Assembly: GCA_031411235.1 (NCBI GenBank)
Contig: JANOAR010000185.1
Span: 1-64,000 of the forward strand
Reading direction: 5' to 3'
Source of the DNA: JANOAR01 sp031411235
GTDB lineage: Bacteria > Verrucomicrobiota > Verrucomicrobiia > Verrucomicrobiales > Verrucomicrobiaceae
DNA length: 64,000 nucleotides
Below are positions 8,551 through 16,850 of this stretch, piece after piece. Positions within the stretch are counted from its first letter, which is position 1; the number at the start of each line of letters is the position of its first letter. The position numbers and the translations under genes are program-made. The notes under the pieces were generated by a model. The model searched no databases. It was given only the letters and a program-made list of their open reading frames with translations, and was not told the DNA's origin.

Positions 8551-8787
8551 ACCTCCCGCCTTCACTCATAAAACCCTCCCCTTCATTAGTCATTCAGTTA
8601 GGTGCTTGGCAGTTGGTTGAGCCGCGCCATGCCCTCGAATGACAACCACGAAGCCCACGACAAGGATCGGAAGACGAATCGGCAGTCATCCAAAGGGTGG
8701 GATTATGGTCACGAATCAGAGATTCCAGTTCAGGCCAGCTCCGAAATCAAGAGCGCGCGATGGGGTGAAACTCTGCACTCACACAGC
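8551..8787. other. Intergenic stretch without a supported gene
   Basis: A plus-strand frame starting at 8629 is open but runs into the antisense of the next gene and looks like a shadow. The stretch holds one weak copy of the stress-island motif at 8758-8773. No terminator hairpin was seen. Confidence 0.5.
8758..8773 (-). promoter_or_regulatory. Weak copy of the ACCCCAT(A/C)G motif
   Basis: The minus-strand reading is GAGTTTCACCCCATC, close to the element at 13292 but with a degraded first half. No gene starts at the expected distance downstream, so it may be a relic or serve an unannotated RNA. Confidence 0.3.
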
Positions 8788-9198
8788 TCACCAAAGATAC
8801 CGTTGGCGGAAGGTGGGTTGCTCGCGTTGCGCAAGGCCGATCATGTATCCGATGACGAGACCAGCGGCCAGTGTGCTGAGAGCCACTGGAAAGGGATGGT
8901 GGATGACATACTCCTTGGAACTCACCAGCACATCTTCGGCTCTAGCGGACGCTGATTGGTAAATGTCCTTGGCAGTATCGCTGGCGTGGTGCGCAGCGTC
9001 CTTGGTGGCATCAATGGCATGTTGCGCATATTCTTTGGTGCGCTCGATACCTTCTCCCACTTTCGACGAGACCGACTGATAAGTGTCGCTAGCCGCTTGG
9101 GAGACGTCCTTGGCTGCATCAGCGGCAGTGCGACCGATTTCGCCGGCGGCATCTTGCGGTTGGTACGTGGGTGGTTTGGAGTGGATTTCGGTGTTCAT
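8788..9198 (-). CDS. Membrane-anchored DUF883/ElaB-like stress protein
   Basis: The product has 136 residues. Residues about 15-95 form an amphipathic helix rich in Ala, Asp, Lys and Ser (AADAAKDVSQAASDTYQSV, ATKDAAHHASDTAKDIYQSA), like LEA or ElaB/YqjD proteins. A hydrophobic anchor follows (FPVALSTLAAGLVIGYMIGL) with a short tail. ElaB/YqjD proteins sit in the inner membrane and are induced by stress or stationary phase. A copy of the shared motif lies 82 bases before the start. A similar protein is encoded at 12916-13257. Confidence 0.8.
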   Translation of the reverse strand: MNTEIHSKPPTYQPQDAAGEIGRTAADAAKDVSQAASDTYQSVSSKVGEGIERTKEYAQHAIDATKDAAHHASDTAKDIYQSASARAEDVLVSSKEYVIHHPFPVALSTLAAGLVIGYMIGLAQREQPTFRQRYLW

Positions 9199-9279
9199 GG
9201 ATTCGGTTTATTTCAGGGTTGAATGAGCAGTGTGCTCCTCTTTTTCGACTGTGACGATACGCAATGCCTCAAGTCATCG

Positions 9280-9296
9280 CTATGGGGTCAAACCCC
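9280..9296 (-). promoter_or_regulatory. Stress-island motif upstream of 8788-9198
   Basis: On the minus strand it reads GGGGTTTGACCCCATAG, a palindromic core GGGGT-N3-ACCCC followed by ATAG. It is the best-preserved copy. It lies 82 bases before the start codon, further than most others, so either the leader is longer or the start is misplaced. Confidence 0.6.
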
Positions 9297-9354
9297 ACAC
9301 CGCAGTCATTGTGGAAGTCTCTCGTCAGTAATGCCCATCCAAATCAATGCTCGT

Positions 9355-9372
9355 GGGGTGAACACCCTATGG
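9355..9372 (+). promoter_or_regulatory. Stress-island motif upstream of 9407-9871
   Basis: The plus strand reads GGGGTGAACACCCTATGG, a variant of the motif with one extra central base and CCCTATGG in place of CCCCATAG. Its end lies 35 bases before the ATG at 9407, the same distance as at 13292 and 15720. Confidence 0.55.
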
Positions 9373-9406
9373 CAGCGGTTCGACGTCCGATTCATAATCA
9401 TGCGCT

Positions 9407-9871
9407 ATGAATCCCGGTCTGTTCGCCTCACCCTCATCTTCGACTCCTCCCAAAAGCGATATCCGACCTGCGGCTGTTGCAGCGGGGCCAGTGCCGTTTT
9501 CCCCATTCACGCACCATCTGGCGACACCAGTTTTGAAGTATCTAGAAGGCCGCAGCTTGCTCCTTGGGATTGAAACGAGCGAAGCACTGCAGCAGGTCGT
9601 CTCGGTGATCATTTGGTTGGCAGTGGGCGCTATCGCTGCCTTTGCAGGCTGGCTGTTGCTGGCGACAACGCTGGTGACTGCACTCTCCGTGTACCTTGAT
9701 TGGTCGTGGGTGAAAGCTACTGCCATCGTTGGAGCGGCTCACATCCTTGTCGCCCTCACTGCGGTTGTCGTGACGCGGAATCGCCTCACCACGGCTCGCT
9801 GGTTTGCAGACAGCCTTAACGAACTCAAGAAAGACCGCGCATGGCTCAAAACACAAACAACCAAGAATTAA
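9407..9871 (+). CDS. YqjE/holin-superfamily-like membrane protein
   Basis: The product has 154 residues. After a polar proline/serine-rich N-terminus there are two closely spaced membrane segments (VVSVIIWLAVGAIAAFAGWL and ATAIVGAAHILVALTAVVV), then a basic cytoplasmic tail with a short helix (FADSLNELKKDRAWLKTQ). This is the topology of YqjE-type proteins, which accompany YqjD/ElaB proteins. It overlaps the next gene by 31 bases, so the two are probably co-translated. Confidence 0.7.
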   Translation: MNPGLFASPSSSTPPKSDIRPAAVAAGPVPFSPFTHHLATPVLKYLEGRSLLLGIETSEALQQVVSVIIWLAVGAIAAFAGWLLLATTLVTALSVYLDWSWVKATAIVGAAHILVALTAVVVTRNRLTTARWFADSLNELKKDRAWLKTQTTKN

Positions 9872-10287
9872 AGCAACTGGCGATCCGCACACTGGCTGAG
9901 GGACGCGAGGAGATCAGCGCCGAGGTACATCGGGTGCGGGAACAACTGAGCCCAGTGCGAATGCTACAGCGCGTGGTGGATCACCACGCTGGCCTGACGG
10001 TGGCACTGGCGGTGGCGGCGGGGCTCATTCCTGCGCTGCTGATTTTTCGTGGCAGGCGTTACCCTGATCGGCTGCCTCCTCCTCTGACGATCTCGGTCGC
10101 GAAACCGCCGCGCAAGTCCATGCTCGGCGCACTTGTGTTGGGGGGGCTCGGCATGTTGGCGAAATTCGTCACTCCTTCACTGATCAAGTCCATTATCCTG
10201 CCTCATGTCGTCGATTTCATTGCGAAGAAACATCCGGAGACGGCGACTCGCAGTCCCGATGGGTTTGAGCCTGCGCGCCGAGTTTGA
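9841..10287 (+). CDS. Hypothetical membrane protein of the YqjE-like operon
   Basis: The product has 148 residues. It starts inside the 3' end of the upstream gene. The N-terminal ~40 residues form a charged helix (EGREEISAEVHRVREQLSPV); a hydrophobic segment follows (GLTVALAVAAGLIPALLIF), then a second weaker one (MLGALVLGGLGMLAKFV). It resembles the third member of YqjCDEK-type clusters in layout only. The function is unknown. Confidence 0.65.
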   Translation: MAQNTNNQELKQLAIRTLAEGREEISAEVHRVREQLSPVRMLQRVVDHHAGLTVALAVAAGLIPALLIFRGRRYPDRLPPPLTISVAKPPRKSMLGALVLGGLGMLAKFVTPSLIKSIILPHVVDFIAKKHPETATRSPDGFEPARRV

Positions 10288-10308
10288 TCGGCGGCGGAGC
10301 CGGAGGAC

Positions 10309-11461
10309 TCACGCAGGCAGCTTCTGTTTCAGCGTCAAGACGGGTGCAAACAGATCGCCCCATTTTTTCACCCGCTTTAGCACATCGTCCGCCTCAAACA
10401 CCAGTGCTTTGTTCTTCGATGCTGCTTTGCCTTTTGCTTTCAGCGCTGCCGTAACCTCGCTCCACATCAGCGGCGTGGAGACCGTTGGTGAATCCTTGGC
10501 GCGCAGCGAATAGACATAAGCTTGAAGCAATTGAAAAGAGGATCGCCCCTTCGGGTCCAGCGCCACGATCTCGCCATCGACCATCGCAATCGCCTCGCGC
10601 AGCTCGCTCAGGGCGTCCGTGATCTCGAGGAATTTCAGCGCAAGATCATGATTCGTGCGGGATAGCAGATGCACGGTGTCTCCCTCCTTGCAGGCCACGG
10701 AGCGAAAGCCGTCGAACTATGATCTCATAGAGCCATTCACCCGGTGGCGGTTGGTCTGCCATTCGCGCCTTCATTGGCTCGATGTACTCGGCTTTCATCG
10801 CCAGCTTTTTTTCCTTCACCGTGCGCTCTGGCTTCACGGTGCGCTGCGGCTTGGGCACCGCCGCCTTGTTTCCAGCCGAGGCGGGCGAAGCGTCCCAGAC
10901 GTGCTCGCCCTTTGCCAATTGCACCATAGTTTTTCCCGACAACGCGGACACCTCCTCGCGCGCCTTGCTTAGCTTCTTGTGATCCTCGCCGCCGCGAATG
11001 ATGAGCCATTAGTCTTCATCCTTTAGCCGCACCAGATTTCATTCGCCGCACAGCTTCTCGCCTTTTAAAATCAAATGCAGCTTGCCGCCCGCCAGCTCCT
11101 TCACCGGGGCTTTGCTCAGAGGTTCATAAGTGCCACGATCCCAAACCTGCACCGTGCCGCCTCCATATTGTCCCTTCGGAATCGTGCCCTCGAAGTCGAT
11201 GTAGGACACCGGGTGATCCTCCACTTTGATGGCAAGCCGCTTCTCCCCCTTCGCCATCGGCATGCCTTTAGGCACTGCCCATGAAACCAGCGTGCCGCCC
11301 ATTTCCAGACGGAAGTCATAGTGCAGGCGTGTGGCGTCGTGCTTTTGAATCACAAACCTCGTCTGCTTCTTGGCGTTGGATGCACCTCGAGTGGCCTGCC
11401 ATGGGGTGTAACCCTGCTCAACTTCCATGCCGGTGTGGTGGAACGAATCCGAATTCGTCAC
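10309..11461 (-). pseudogene. ligD: Decayed ATP-dependent DNA ligase D (NHEJ) gene
   Basis: Reading down the minus strand, 11461-11039 (GTG start, overlapping the upstream stop) encodes the phosphoesterase domain (RFVIQKHDATRLHYDFRLE, TIPKGQYGGGTVQVWD). A frameshift follows near 11039. An in-frame TAA near 11011 sits inside LVRLKDED-stop-WLIIRGGEDHKK. Another frameshift near 10722 falls at the ligase motif normally read EIKFDGFR, so the adenylated lysine is lost. The last part joins early ligase sequence (GEIVALDPKGRSSFQLLQ) directly to the end of a polymerase domain (YSLRAKDSPTVSTPL, DLFAPVLTLKQKLP), so most of both domains is deleted. No Ku gene is visible in the window. Confidence 0.9.
11399..11416 (-). 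promoter_or_regulatory. Motif copy inside the ligD 5' region
   Basis: The minus strand reads AGGGTTACACCCCATGG, differing from the copy at 15720 at two positions and sharing a GAGC flank with it. Here it is read as codons for QGYTPW in the first residues of the ligD frame. The true ligD start may have been downstream, or the resemblance may be chance. Confidence 0.35.
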
Positions 11462-12723
11462 AACTGCCGCCGCAACATGCCAGCGGTCTCATCGCATATC
11501 TTGCCCAAGGCGGAACGGTTCTTGAACTCGGCTCGCGTCATGAGGCGCGAGTGACTCTTGTCTTGCTCGAAGACCTTCGCCTGTTCGGCGGCAAAGGCGG
11601 CATCATAGATGTTGAGGTTGGCCTCGTCATTCAGGCGGAAGGAGCGGTCGTCGAAGTTGGTCGAACCGACGGACACCCAGACATCATCCACGATGATGAC
11701 TTTGCAGTGATACATCGTGGGTTGGTATTCATAGATTTCGATCCCGGCATCCAGCAGGTCATTCCAAAGGGAACGCGAGGCGTGCTGCACGATTTGCTCA
11801 TCCGTGTGGGGTCCGGGCACAACGATCTCGATCTTCACGCATCGACGCCGTGCGCTGATCAGCGTCTGAATGGCGAGATCGTCCGGCACGAAGTAAGCCG
11901 CTTGGAGGCGGATGCTCTTCGCCGCTGAAGCGATGGAAAGCAGATACATCAGCCGCACGCTCTCACTGCCTTCCCCACGCGAGCTTTTAAAAACCTGCGC
12001 CAGGGACTCACCCACGGGCTTGAGTTCTGGAAAGTAGTCGGGGCCGAGGAGCAACCGGGCGCGCGTCTTGACCCAGTTATCGGAAAAAGCCGCCTGCATC
12101 TGCGCCACGGCGGGGCCTTCGATTTGGAAGTGCGAGTCGCGCCAGTGGTCTTTGGATTCAGCATGACCTGACCATTGATCAGCGATGCCGACGCCACCCG
12201 TGAAGCCGATGCGCCCATCTACAACGAGCAGCTTCCGGTGCGTGCGGTTGTTGATCCGCGTCAGTGTGTGCCAGCGGATCGGGTGATAGCGCTCCAGTTC
12301 GACTCCCGCATTTTTCATGGCCTCAAGATACCTGGCATCGATCTTCCCACAGCCCACATAATCGAGCATCACATGCACCTTCACACCCGCCAATGACCGC
12401 TCGCAGAACGCGTCTGAAAACTTCTTCCCGATCTCCCCTGACCAGTAGATGTAGGTTTCAATGGTGATGGACTTCTGTGCTCCACGAATGGCATCCAGCA
12501 TCGCGGGAAAAATTTGCTCCCCGTTTTGCAGAGCCTTGATTCGGTTTCCTGGCAGTAAGGCAGGCCCGAGCAACTGCCCCATGCTGAGCAGAAATTGCGG
12601 ATCAGCGACGGTGAAGTCGTGCGTGAGCGCGTAGCGGATGCGTTTCTCACTGGCGCATAGATTCAGCACAAAGATAGTCAACAGAACGGTGACGAGAGCG
12701 GTGATCAGAATGGTCAGTGACAT
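11458..12723 (-). CDS. Phospholipase D family protein, cardiolipin-synthase-like
   Basis: The product has 421 residues from the ATG at 12723, which follows a GGGGGAAA stretch; an earlier ATG at 12753 would add ten residues. An N-terminal membrane segment (ILITALVTVLLTIFVLNL) precedes two HKD motifs: H162/K164/D169 in HRKLLVVDGRIGFTGG and H339/K341/D346 in HCKVIIVDDVWVSVGSTNFD. Two HKD sites form one active site that transfers phosphatidyl groups, as in cardiolipin synthase. The single N-terminal anchor is shorter than the usual two-helix bacterial Cls leader, so a related phosphodiesterase is possible. The stop overlaps the GTG of ligD. Confidence 0.85.
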   Translation of the reverse strand: MSLTILITALVTVLLTIFVLNLCASEKRIRYALTHDFTVADPQFLLSMGQLLGPALLPGNRIKALQNGEQIFPAMLDAIRGAQKSITIETYIYWSGEIGKKFSDAFCERSLAGVKVHVMLDYVGCGKIDARYLEAMKNAGVELERYHPIRWHTLTRINNRTHRKLLVVDGRIGFTGGVGIADQWSGHAESKDHWRDSHFQIEGPAVAQMQAAFSDNWVKTRARLLLGPDYFPELKPVGESLAQVFKSSRGEGSESVRLMYLLSIASAAKSIRLQAAYFVPDDLAIQTLISARRRCVKIEIVVPGPHTDEQIVQHASRSLWNDLLDAGIEIYEYQPTMYHCKVIIVDDVWVSVGSTNFDDRSFRLNDEANLNIYDAAFAAEQAKVFEQDKSHSRLMTRAEFKNRSALGKICDETAGMLRRQL

Positions 12724-12915
12724 GTTGCGTTTCCCCCGGATGTGTTTCCACACAGCGACGGCTTCTTCCGCTGCGAAAAAATTACTTTTTAGGATGCGAG
12801 GCTAGAGCGGAGCGGAGACGGGTTGTGAGTTGTTGCTCCAGCGGGATTCAAAATAAGGGGCTTGGGCAGCGGACGATCATTCCATCCGCGCCCGTGCGAG
12901 CCGGGCGGACGGGTA

Positions 12916-13257
12916 TTAGCGCTTGGAAGAAACAAGGAGGGTGCTAGCCAGCAGGCCAACGGCGAACGCTACGCCCACGCCAACCAGAGGATTGGCCGAG
13001 ATCCAGCGTCCGGTTCGCTCCATGCTCTGCGAGGTGGACTCTTCAACCTGAGCGAGCTGATGGCCAAGCTGCTCCTTCGTTTTGTCGATCACGTTATTGG
13101 CATACGTGCCCACCTTTTGCGCGGCGTACCTAGCAGGTGAGATCACGTTGGTTCGCGTTGCCCTTGCTGTGTCTTCAGCAAGAATGCGCACTTTTAGTTT
13201 CAGCATGGCGGCGGTATTTGGAATCGCCGTATTGGGAATGGAAGGGCTATGAGTCAT
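12916..13257 (-). CDS. DUF883/ElaB-like membrane-anchored stress protein (second copy)
   Basis: The product has 113 residues from the ATG at 13257. It has a charged helical body (ARYAAQKVGTYANNVIDKTK, LGHQLAQVEESTSQSMER) and a C-terminal anchor (NPLVGVGVAFAVGLLASTLL) ending in SSKR, the typical ElaB/YqjD plan. The start was chosen over the open frame from 13329 because the motif at 13292-13308 then lies 35 bases upstream, as at two other genes. Confidence 0.8.
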   Translation of the reverse strand: MTHSPSIPNTAIPNTAAMLKLKVRILAEDTARATRTNVISPARYAAQKVGTYANNVIDKTKEQLGHQLAQVEESTSQSMERTGRWISANPLVGVGVAFAVGLLASTLLVSSKR

Positions 13258-13291
13258 AGATTTCAAGAATAAGCAGCCCTGGCCCTGCGCT

Positions 13292-13308
13292 CTATGGGGT
13301 GAAACCCG
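13292..13308 (-). promoter_or_regulatory. Stress-island motif upstream of 12916-13257
   Basis: The minus strand reads CGGGTTTCACCCCATAG. It ends 35 bases before the ATG at 13257 and matches the copy at 9280 at 15 of 17 positions. Confidence 0.65.
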
Positions 13309-13399
13309 AAGTTTGTTGGCTGACGACACCTCCAGCCGAAGCGATGGCTTTGCGGGAAAACGCCCGCGTTGTTAATGCCAGCCGCCGCCCTGGATCGCC

Positions 13400-14560
13400 T
13401 CACCGTTTGGTTTTTGATGCCGCGCCATCGGGATGCAGGATCACTTTAGTCCAGCCCTTGTCGCGTTCATCGAAGTGCTTGTAAGCCTCCGGTGCTTCAT
13501 CCAATGCCAGCTCATGGGAGACGATCCATGATGGCTTGGCGCGGTCTTTGTGGATCAAGTTGCGCAGGTAGCGGTTGTAAGCTTTGACGTTGGCTTGTCC
13601 GGTGCCGAGGTGGAGTCCCTTGGACCAGAACAGGCCGAAGTCGAAAACGATCTTGCCCTCCTGCGCCAGTTCGTCCTCGCTGCCGGGGTCGAGCGGCACA
13701 AACACGCCCACCACACCGATGCCGCCCGTGGCTCGCACCGACTTTACCAAGTCATTCATTGTGGCGTTTGGCACTTCCTGGCCGCCATGATCGTGGCACT
13801 GATAGCCCACGCATTCGCAGCCACGATCCGCGCCTTCGCCGCCCGTTAGTTCCAGGATTTGCTCCACTGCGGTGCCTTTGGAATAATCAATCGCGATCGC
13901 GCCGATCTGCTCCGCAAGCGCCAGTCGGTCGGGTTGCGAATCCACGATCATGACCTTGCTCGCGCCCTTGATCATCGCGGAATGCGCAGCCATCAGACCG
14001 ACAGGACCGCAGCCATAGATGACCACGGATTCCCCAGCCTTGACACCAGCTAACTCGGTGGCGTGCCAGCCCGTGGGGAAGATGTCGGAGAGCATCACAT
14101 AGTCGTTTTCTTTTTCCTGAGCATCCTCCGGCAGCTTGAGGCAATTGAAGTCGCCATACGGCACGCGCAGGTATTCAGCCTGCCCGCCGCTGTAAGGCCC
14201 CATACCGGCGAAACCATAGGCTGCACCCGCCGTGCCAGGGTTCGTGAACAAGCAAGCACCCGTCAAACCGCGCTCGCAGTTTTTGCAGAAGCCGCACGCA
14301 ATGTTGAAGGGCAGGCAGACCCAATCGCCGACCTTGATGCGGTCAACGGCTCCGCCCACCTCAATGACTTGGCCGAGATTCTCATGCCCCAGCACCTTGC
14401 CCTCCTCCACATTGGTGCGGCCCTCATACATGTGCAGGTCAGAGCCGCAGATGTTGGTGCTGGTGATCTTCACCAGCACGTCTGTGGGTCGCTCAATCTT
14501 AGCGTCAGGGACTTTCTTCACCTGCACGTCGCGCGGGCCGTTATAAACTAATGCTTTCAT
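13400..14560 (-). CDS. fdhA: Glutathione-independent formaldehyde dehydrogenase (zinc, NAD-dependent)
   Basis: The product has 386 residues, full length for the family. It is a medium-chain zinc alcohol dehydrogenase: catalytic-zinc residues Cys38 (TNICGSDLH) and His59-Glu60 (GHENLG), structural-zinc cysteines 89, 92, 95 and 103, and a Rossmann GCGPVG at 183-188. Extra segments such as CECVGYQCHDHGGQEVPNAT and the long C-terminal part fit the FdhA subgroup, which oxidises formaldehyde without glutathione. It would detoxify formaldehyde in the cytoplasm. It may equally act on other aldehydes or alcohols. It lies between stress-island genes on the same strand. Confidence 0.85.
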   Translation of the reverse strand: MKALVYNGPRDVQVKKVPDAKIERPTDVLVKITSTNICGSDLHMYEGRTNVEEGKVLGHENLGQVIEVGGAVDRIKVGDWVCLPFNIACGFCKNCERGLTGACLFTNPGTAGAAYGFAGMGPYSGGQAEYLRVPYGDFNCLKLPEDAQEKENDYVMLSDIFPTGWHATELAGVKAGESVVIYGCGPVGLMAAHSAMIKGASKVMIVDSQPDRLALAEQIGAIAIDYSKGTAVEQILELTGGEGADRGCECVGYQCHDHGGQEVPNATMNDLVKSVRATGGIGVVGVFVPLDPGSEDELAQEGKIVFDFGLFWSKGLHLGTGQANVKAYNRYLRNLIHKDRAKPSWIVSHELALDEAPEAYKHFDERDKGWTKVILHPDGAASKTKR

Positions 14561-14602
14561 AAGGTAGTCGTAGTTGGGAATTTCTGAGTGGAATAGACAG
14601 TC

Positions 14603-15685
14603 TTATTTTCCGGATTCCGAGGAAGCTGCCTTTACGGCTGTCTGCTTGCTTGGATCGCCCACATTGTTGAATGCGCTGATGAGGTTCTTTGCAGCGCGCT
14701 TAGTTGCGTCCTTGCTTTCATCAAGCACCGCGCCCATGCCGAAGAACTCGTGCGTCACGCCTTCATAGTTGTGGTAGTCCACTTCGACCCCGGCGCTCTT
14801 GAGCTTGTTGGCCAGCATCTTACCCCCTGAAAGCAGGGGATCAATTTCCGCCGTGATGATGGTGGTCGAGGGCATATTATTCAGGTCTGCATTCAGCAGA
14901 TCCAGGCGTGGGTCCTGCTTGTCTTGTGGCTTCTTGAGTTCGTGTTTAGCGAACCACTGCATCATCGCTTGGTTCAAAGGCTTGGCGTTCGCGTTTTCCT
15001 TAAAGCTCGGGGTGTCCATGTCGGCGCTCGCTACCGGATAGATGAGCAACTGATGCACAGGCAGCGGCACGTTTTGTTCGCGTGCCATCAGCGAGATCGC
15101 CGCCGCCATGTTGCCCCCCGCGCTTTCTCCTGCGACGGCAAGGCGATCCGCGTCGCCATGGAAAGACTCGGCATTCTTGCGCACCCATTGGTACGCGGCA
15201 AACGTGTCTTCGTGCGAGGCAGGAAAAGGATGCTCCGGTGCAAGGCGGTAGTGCGTCGAAACCACGATGGCCTTAGCGGCATTGGCTAGCGCACGCGGCG
15301 ATGAATCATACGTATCAAGATCGGCTATGACCCAACCGCCGCCGTGAATGTAAAGGATCACAGGGAACAGTCCCTGGCCTGCGGGTGTGTAGATACGAAT
15401 CGGAAACTCACCCCCTGCGCTGGTGATGACTTTATCCTCGACCTTCGCTACCTGCTCGGGCTCGGTGCTTTGGCCGCGCTTTTTTAGCAAAGCTTTCACA
15501 GCGTCCGCAGGCGAGGGTTGCTGCCGTGCTTCTTTTGGAGTGAGCGTTTCAATCGGCTTGCCTCCCAAAGACGCAAGCTCATCGAGCACGGCTTGCATGT
15601 CCTTGTTAGCTAGGGATGGATGGGGAGCTGCGAGCAGCAGCGAGGTAAAGGCCGCAGTGGCGGCGAAGAGCAGGGTGTTTTTCAT
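14603..15685 (-). CDS. Secreted alpha/beta hydrolase (HSL-type esterase/lipase)
   Basis: The product has 360 residues with a signal peptide (MKNTLLFAATAAFTSLLLAA). The oxyanion motif HGGGW is at 114-118 and the nucleophile motif GESAGG has Ser188. The acid (ITAEIDPLLSGG) and histidine (VTHEFFGMG) regions follow in the right order. These features define the hormone-sensitive-lipase group of short-chain esterases. The mature N-terminus (NKDMQAVLDELASLGGKPIE) is usual for secreted members. The substrate is unknown. The stress-island motif ends 35 bases before the start. Confidence 0.85.
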   Translation of the reverse strand: MKNTLLFAATAAFTSLLLAAPHPSLANKDMQAVLDELASLGGKPIETLTPKEARQQPSPADAVKALLKKRGQSTEPEQVAKVEDKVITSAGGEFPIRIYTPAGQGLFPVILYIHGGGWVIADLDTYDSSPRALANAAKAIVVSTHYRLAPEHPFPASHEDTFAAYQWVRKNAESFHGDADRLAVAGESAGGNMAAAISLMAREQNVPLPVHQLLIYPVASADMDTPSFKENANAKPLNQAMMQWFAKHELKKPQDKQDPRLDLLNADLNNMPSTTIITAEIDPLLSGGKMLANKLKSAGVEVDYHNYEGVTHEFFGMGAVLDESKDATKRAAKNLISAFNNVGDPSKQTAVKAASSESGK

Positions 15686-15719
15686 CGTCCGCTATCAGAA
15701 CGAAAATCTTGACCGGGCA

Positions 15720-15736
15720 CTATGGGGTCTAACCCT
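15720..15736 (-). promoter_or_regulatory. Stress-island motif upstream of the esterase gene
   Basis: The minus strand reads AGGGTTAGACCCCATAG and ends 35 bases before the ATG at 15685. Because the core is palindromic it could also influence the divergent fasciclin gene, 130 bases away on the other side. Confidence 0.65.
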
Positions 15737-15865
15737 GCTCCTCTCGCCGCGCCAGAGTCGGGTTACACCTCATGGCTGGCGGGCTCTACAAGTTCCACTC
15801 TCTGGCCTGTGGAATGGACAACCAGTCCACATATCAAAACAAACAAACAAAAAACCAGAAACATC

Positions 15866-16369
15866 ATGATCAAACAACTCGCACTGACCACCCTGATAGG
15901 ACTCACCACCATCTCATCCCTTGCTGGGAAGCCCAACGAAACCCGCATGCCAGTCAAGGGCGACATCATCGCCACAGCCAAGTCCGCCGGCATGTTCAAG
16001 ACCTTGGTGGCCGCGCTCGACGCAGCCGACAAAACCAAGATGCTCCAGGAAGAGGGTCCCTACACCGTCTTTGCCCCCAGTGATGAAGCCTTCGCCAAGC
16101 TGCCAGCCGGCACGGTGGAAGACTTGCTCAAGCCCGAAAACAAAGAGAAACTCGGCAAGCTGCTCGCTTACCATGTCATGATGGGCAAGGTCATGGCCGC
16201 CGACGTGAAGACCATGATGGCCAAAACCGCCAACGGCGCAGAACTCGACATTAAGGTCGAAGGCGAGGCCGTGATGGTCAACAATGCGAAAATCGTGAAG
16301 GCCGACGTGCCCGCCAGCAACGGCGTCATCCACGTCATTGATACCGTGCTCATGCCACCTGCGAATTAG
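15866..16369 (+). CDS. Secreted fasciclin (FAS1) domain protein
   Basis: The product has 167 residues from the ATG at 15866, which begins a signal peptide (MIKQLALTTLIGLTTISSLA). The rest is one FAS1 domain: FKTLVAALDAADKTKMLQ, the H1-like box GPYTVFAPSDEAFAKLP, the YHV element (LLAYHVMMGKV), and the H2-like end NGVIHVIDTVLMPP. Bacterial single-FAS1 proteins act in adhesion or at the cell surface. A strong terminator follows. Confidence 0.9.
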   Translation: MIKQLALTTLIGLTTISSLAGKPNETRMPVKGDIIATAKSAGMFKTLVAALDAADKTKMLQEEGPYTVFAPSDEAFAKLPAGTVEDLLKPENKEKLGKLLAYHVMMGKVMAADVKTMMAKTANGAELDIKVEGEAVMVNNAKIVKADVPASNGVIHVIDTVLMPPAN

Positions 16370-16387
16370 TCCAACTGCACACAGCTC

Positions 16388-16426
16388 GCCGGGTCGCTCA
16401 TTGATGAGTTGCCCGGCGTTTTTTTT
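16388..16426 (+). terminator. Intrinsic terminator after the fasciclin gene
   Basis: GCCGGG pairs with CCCGGC and an inner CTCAT pairs with ATGAG, giving a two-part stem closed by TG. Eight T residues follow at 19 bases past the stop. Confidence 0.85.
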
Positions 16427-16469
16427 GCCCGTGCATCAGCCGACTTATCAACCCATTTATCACCATCCC

Positions 16470-16850
16470 ATGTTACGATTCCTCTCCCTCATTTTGCTCG
16501 CGATGTTCTTCATCCTCGCAGGTGCAAACCATTTCATCCACCCCGCTACGTATCTAGCCATGATGCCGCCGTATCTGCCCTTCCCTGAAGCATTGAATCA
16601 GATCAGTGGTGCCGCAGAGATCGCAGGTGGCCTCGGCATACTCTTACCGCAACTGCGCCGCGCCGCAGGCTGGGGATTGATCGCCCTGCTCATCGCCATC
16701 TTCCCGGCTAATCTACAGATGGCGCTGCATGGCTTGCCGGGTGTGAGCATCGCTCCCTGGATTCTATGGCTCCGCCTGCCCTTCCAGCTCGTTTTGATCG
16801 CGTGGGTCTATTATTCCGGCCTGTCTAAACCCAAGCAAAGCGGGACTTAA
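16470..16850 (+). CDS. DoxX-family membrane protein
   Basis: The product has 126 residues from the ATG at 16470. It has four hydrophobic segments, with the family pattern LAGANHFIHPATYLAMMPP after the first and EIAGGLGILLPQLRRAAGW around the second. This matches small DoxX/DoxD-like quinol-oxidase-associated or oxidative-stress membrane proteins. Upstream frames open to 16338 but run into the terminator. No partner gene adjoins it. Confidence 0.8.
   Translation: MLRFLSLILLAMFFILAGANHFIHPATYLAMMPPYLPFPEALNQISGAAEIAGGLGILLPQLRRAAGWGLIALLIAIFPANLQMALHGLPGVSIAPWILWLRLPFQLVLIAWVYYSGLSKPKQSGT

Noticed and set aside
8629..8955. Possible small hydrophilic protein (MPSNDNHEAHDKDRK...)
   Set aside because: More than half lies antisense to the DUF883-like gene and there is no promoter motif, ribosome site or recognisable domain.
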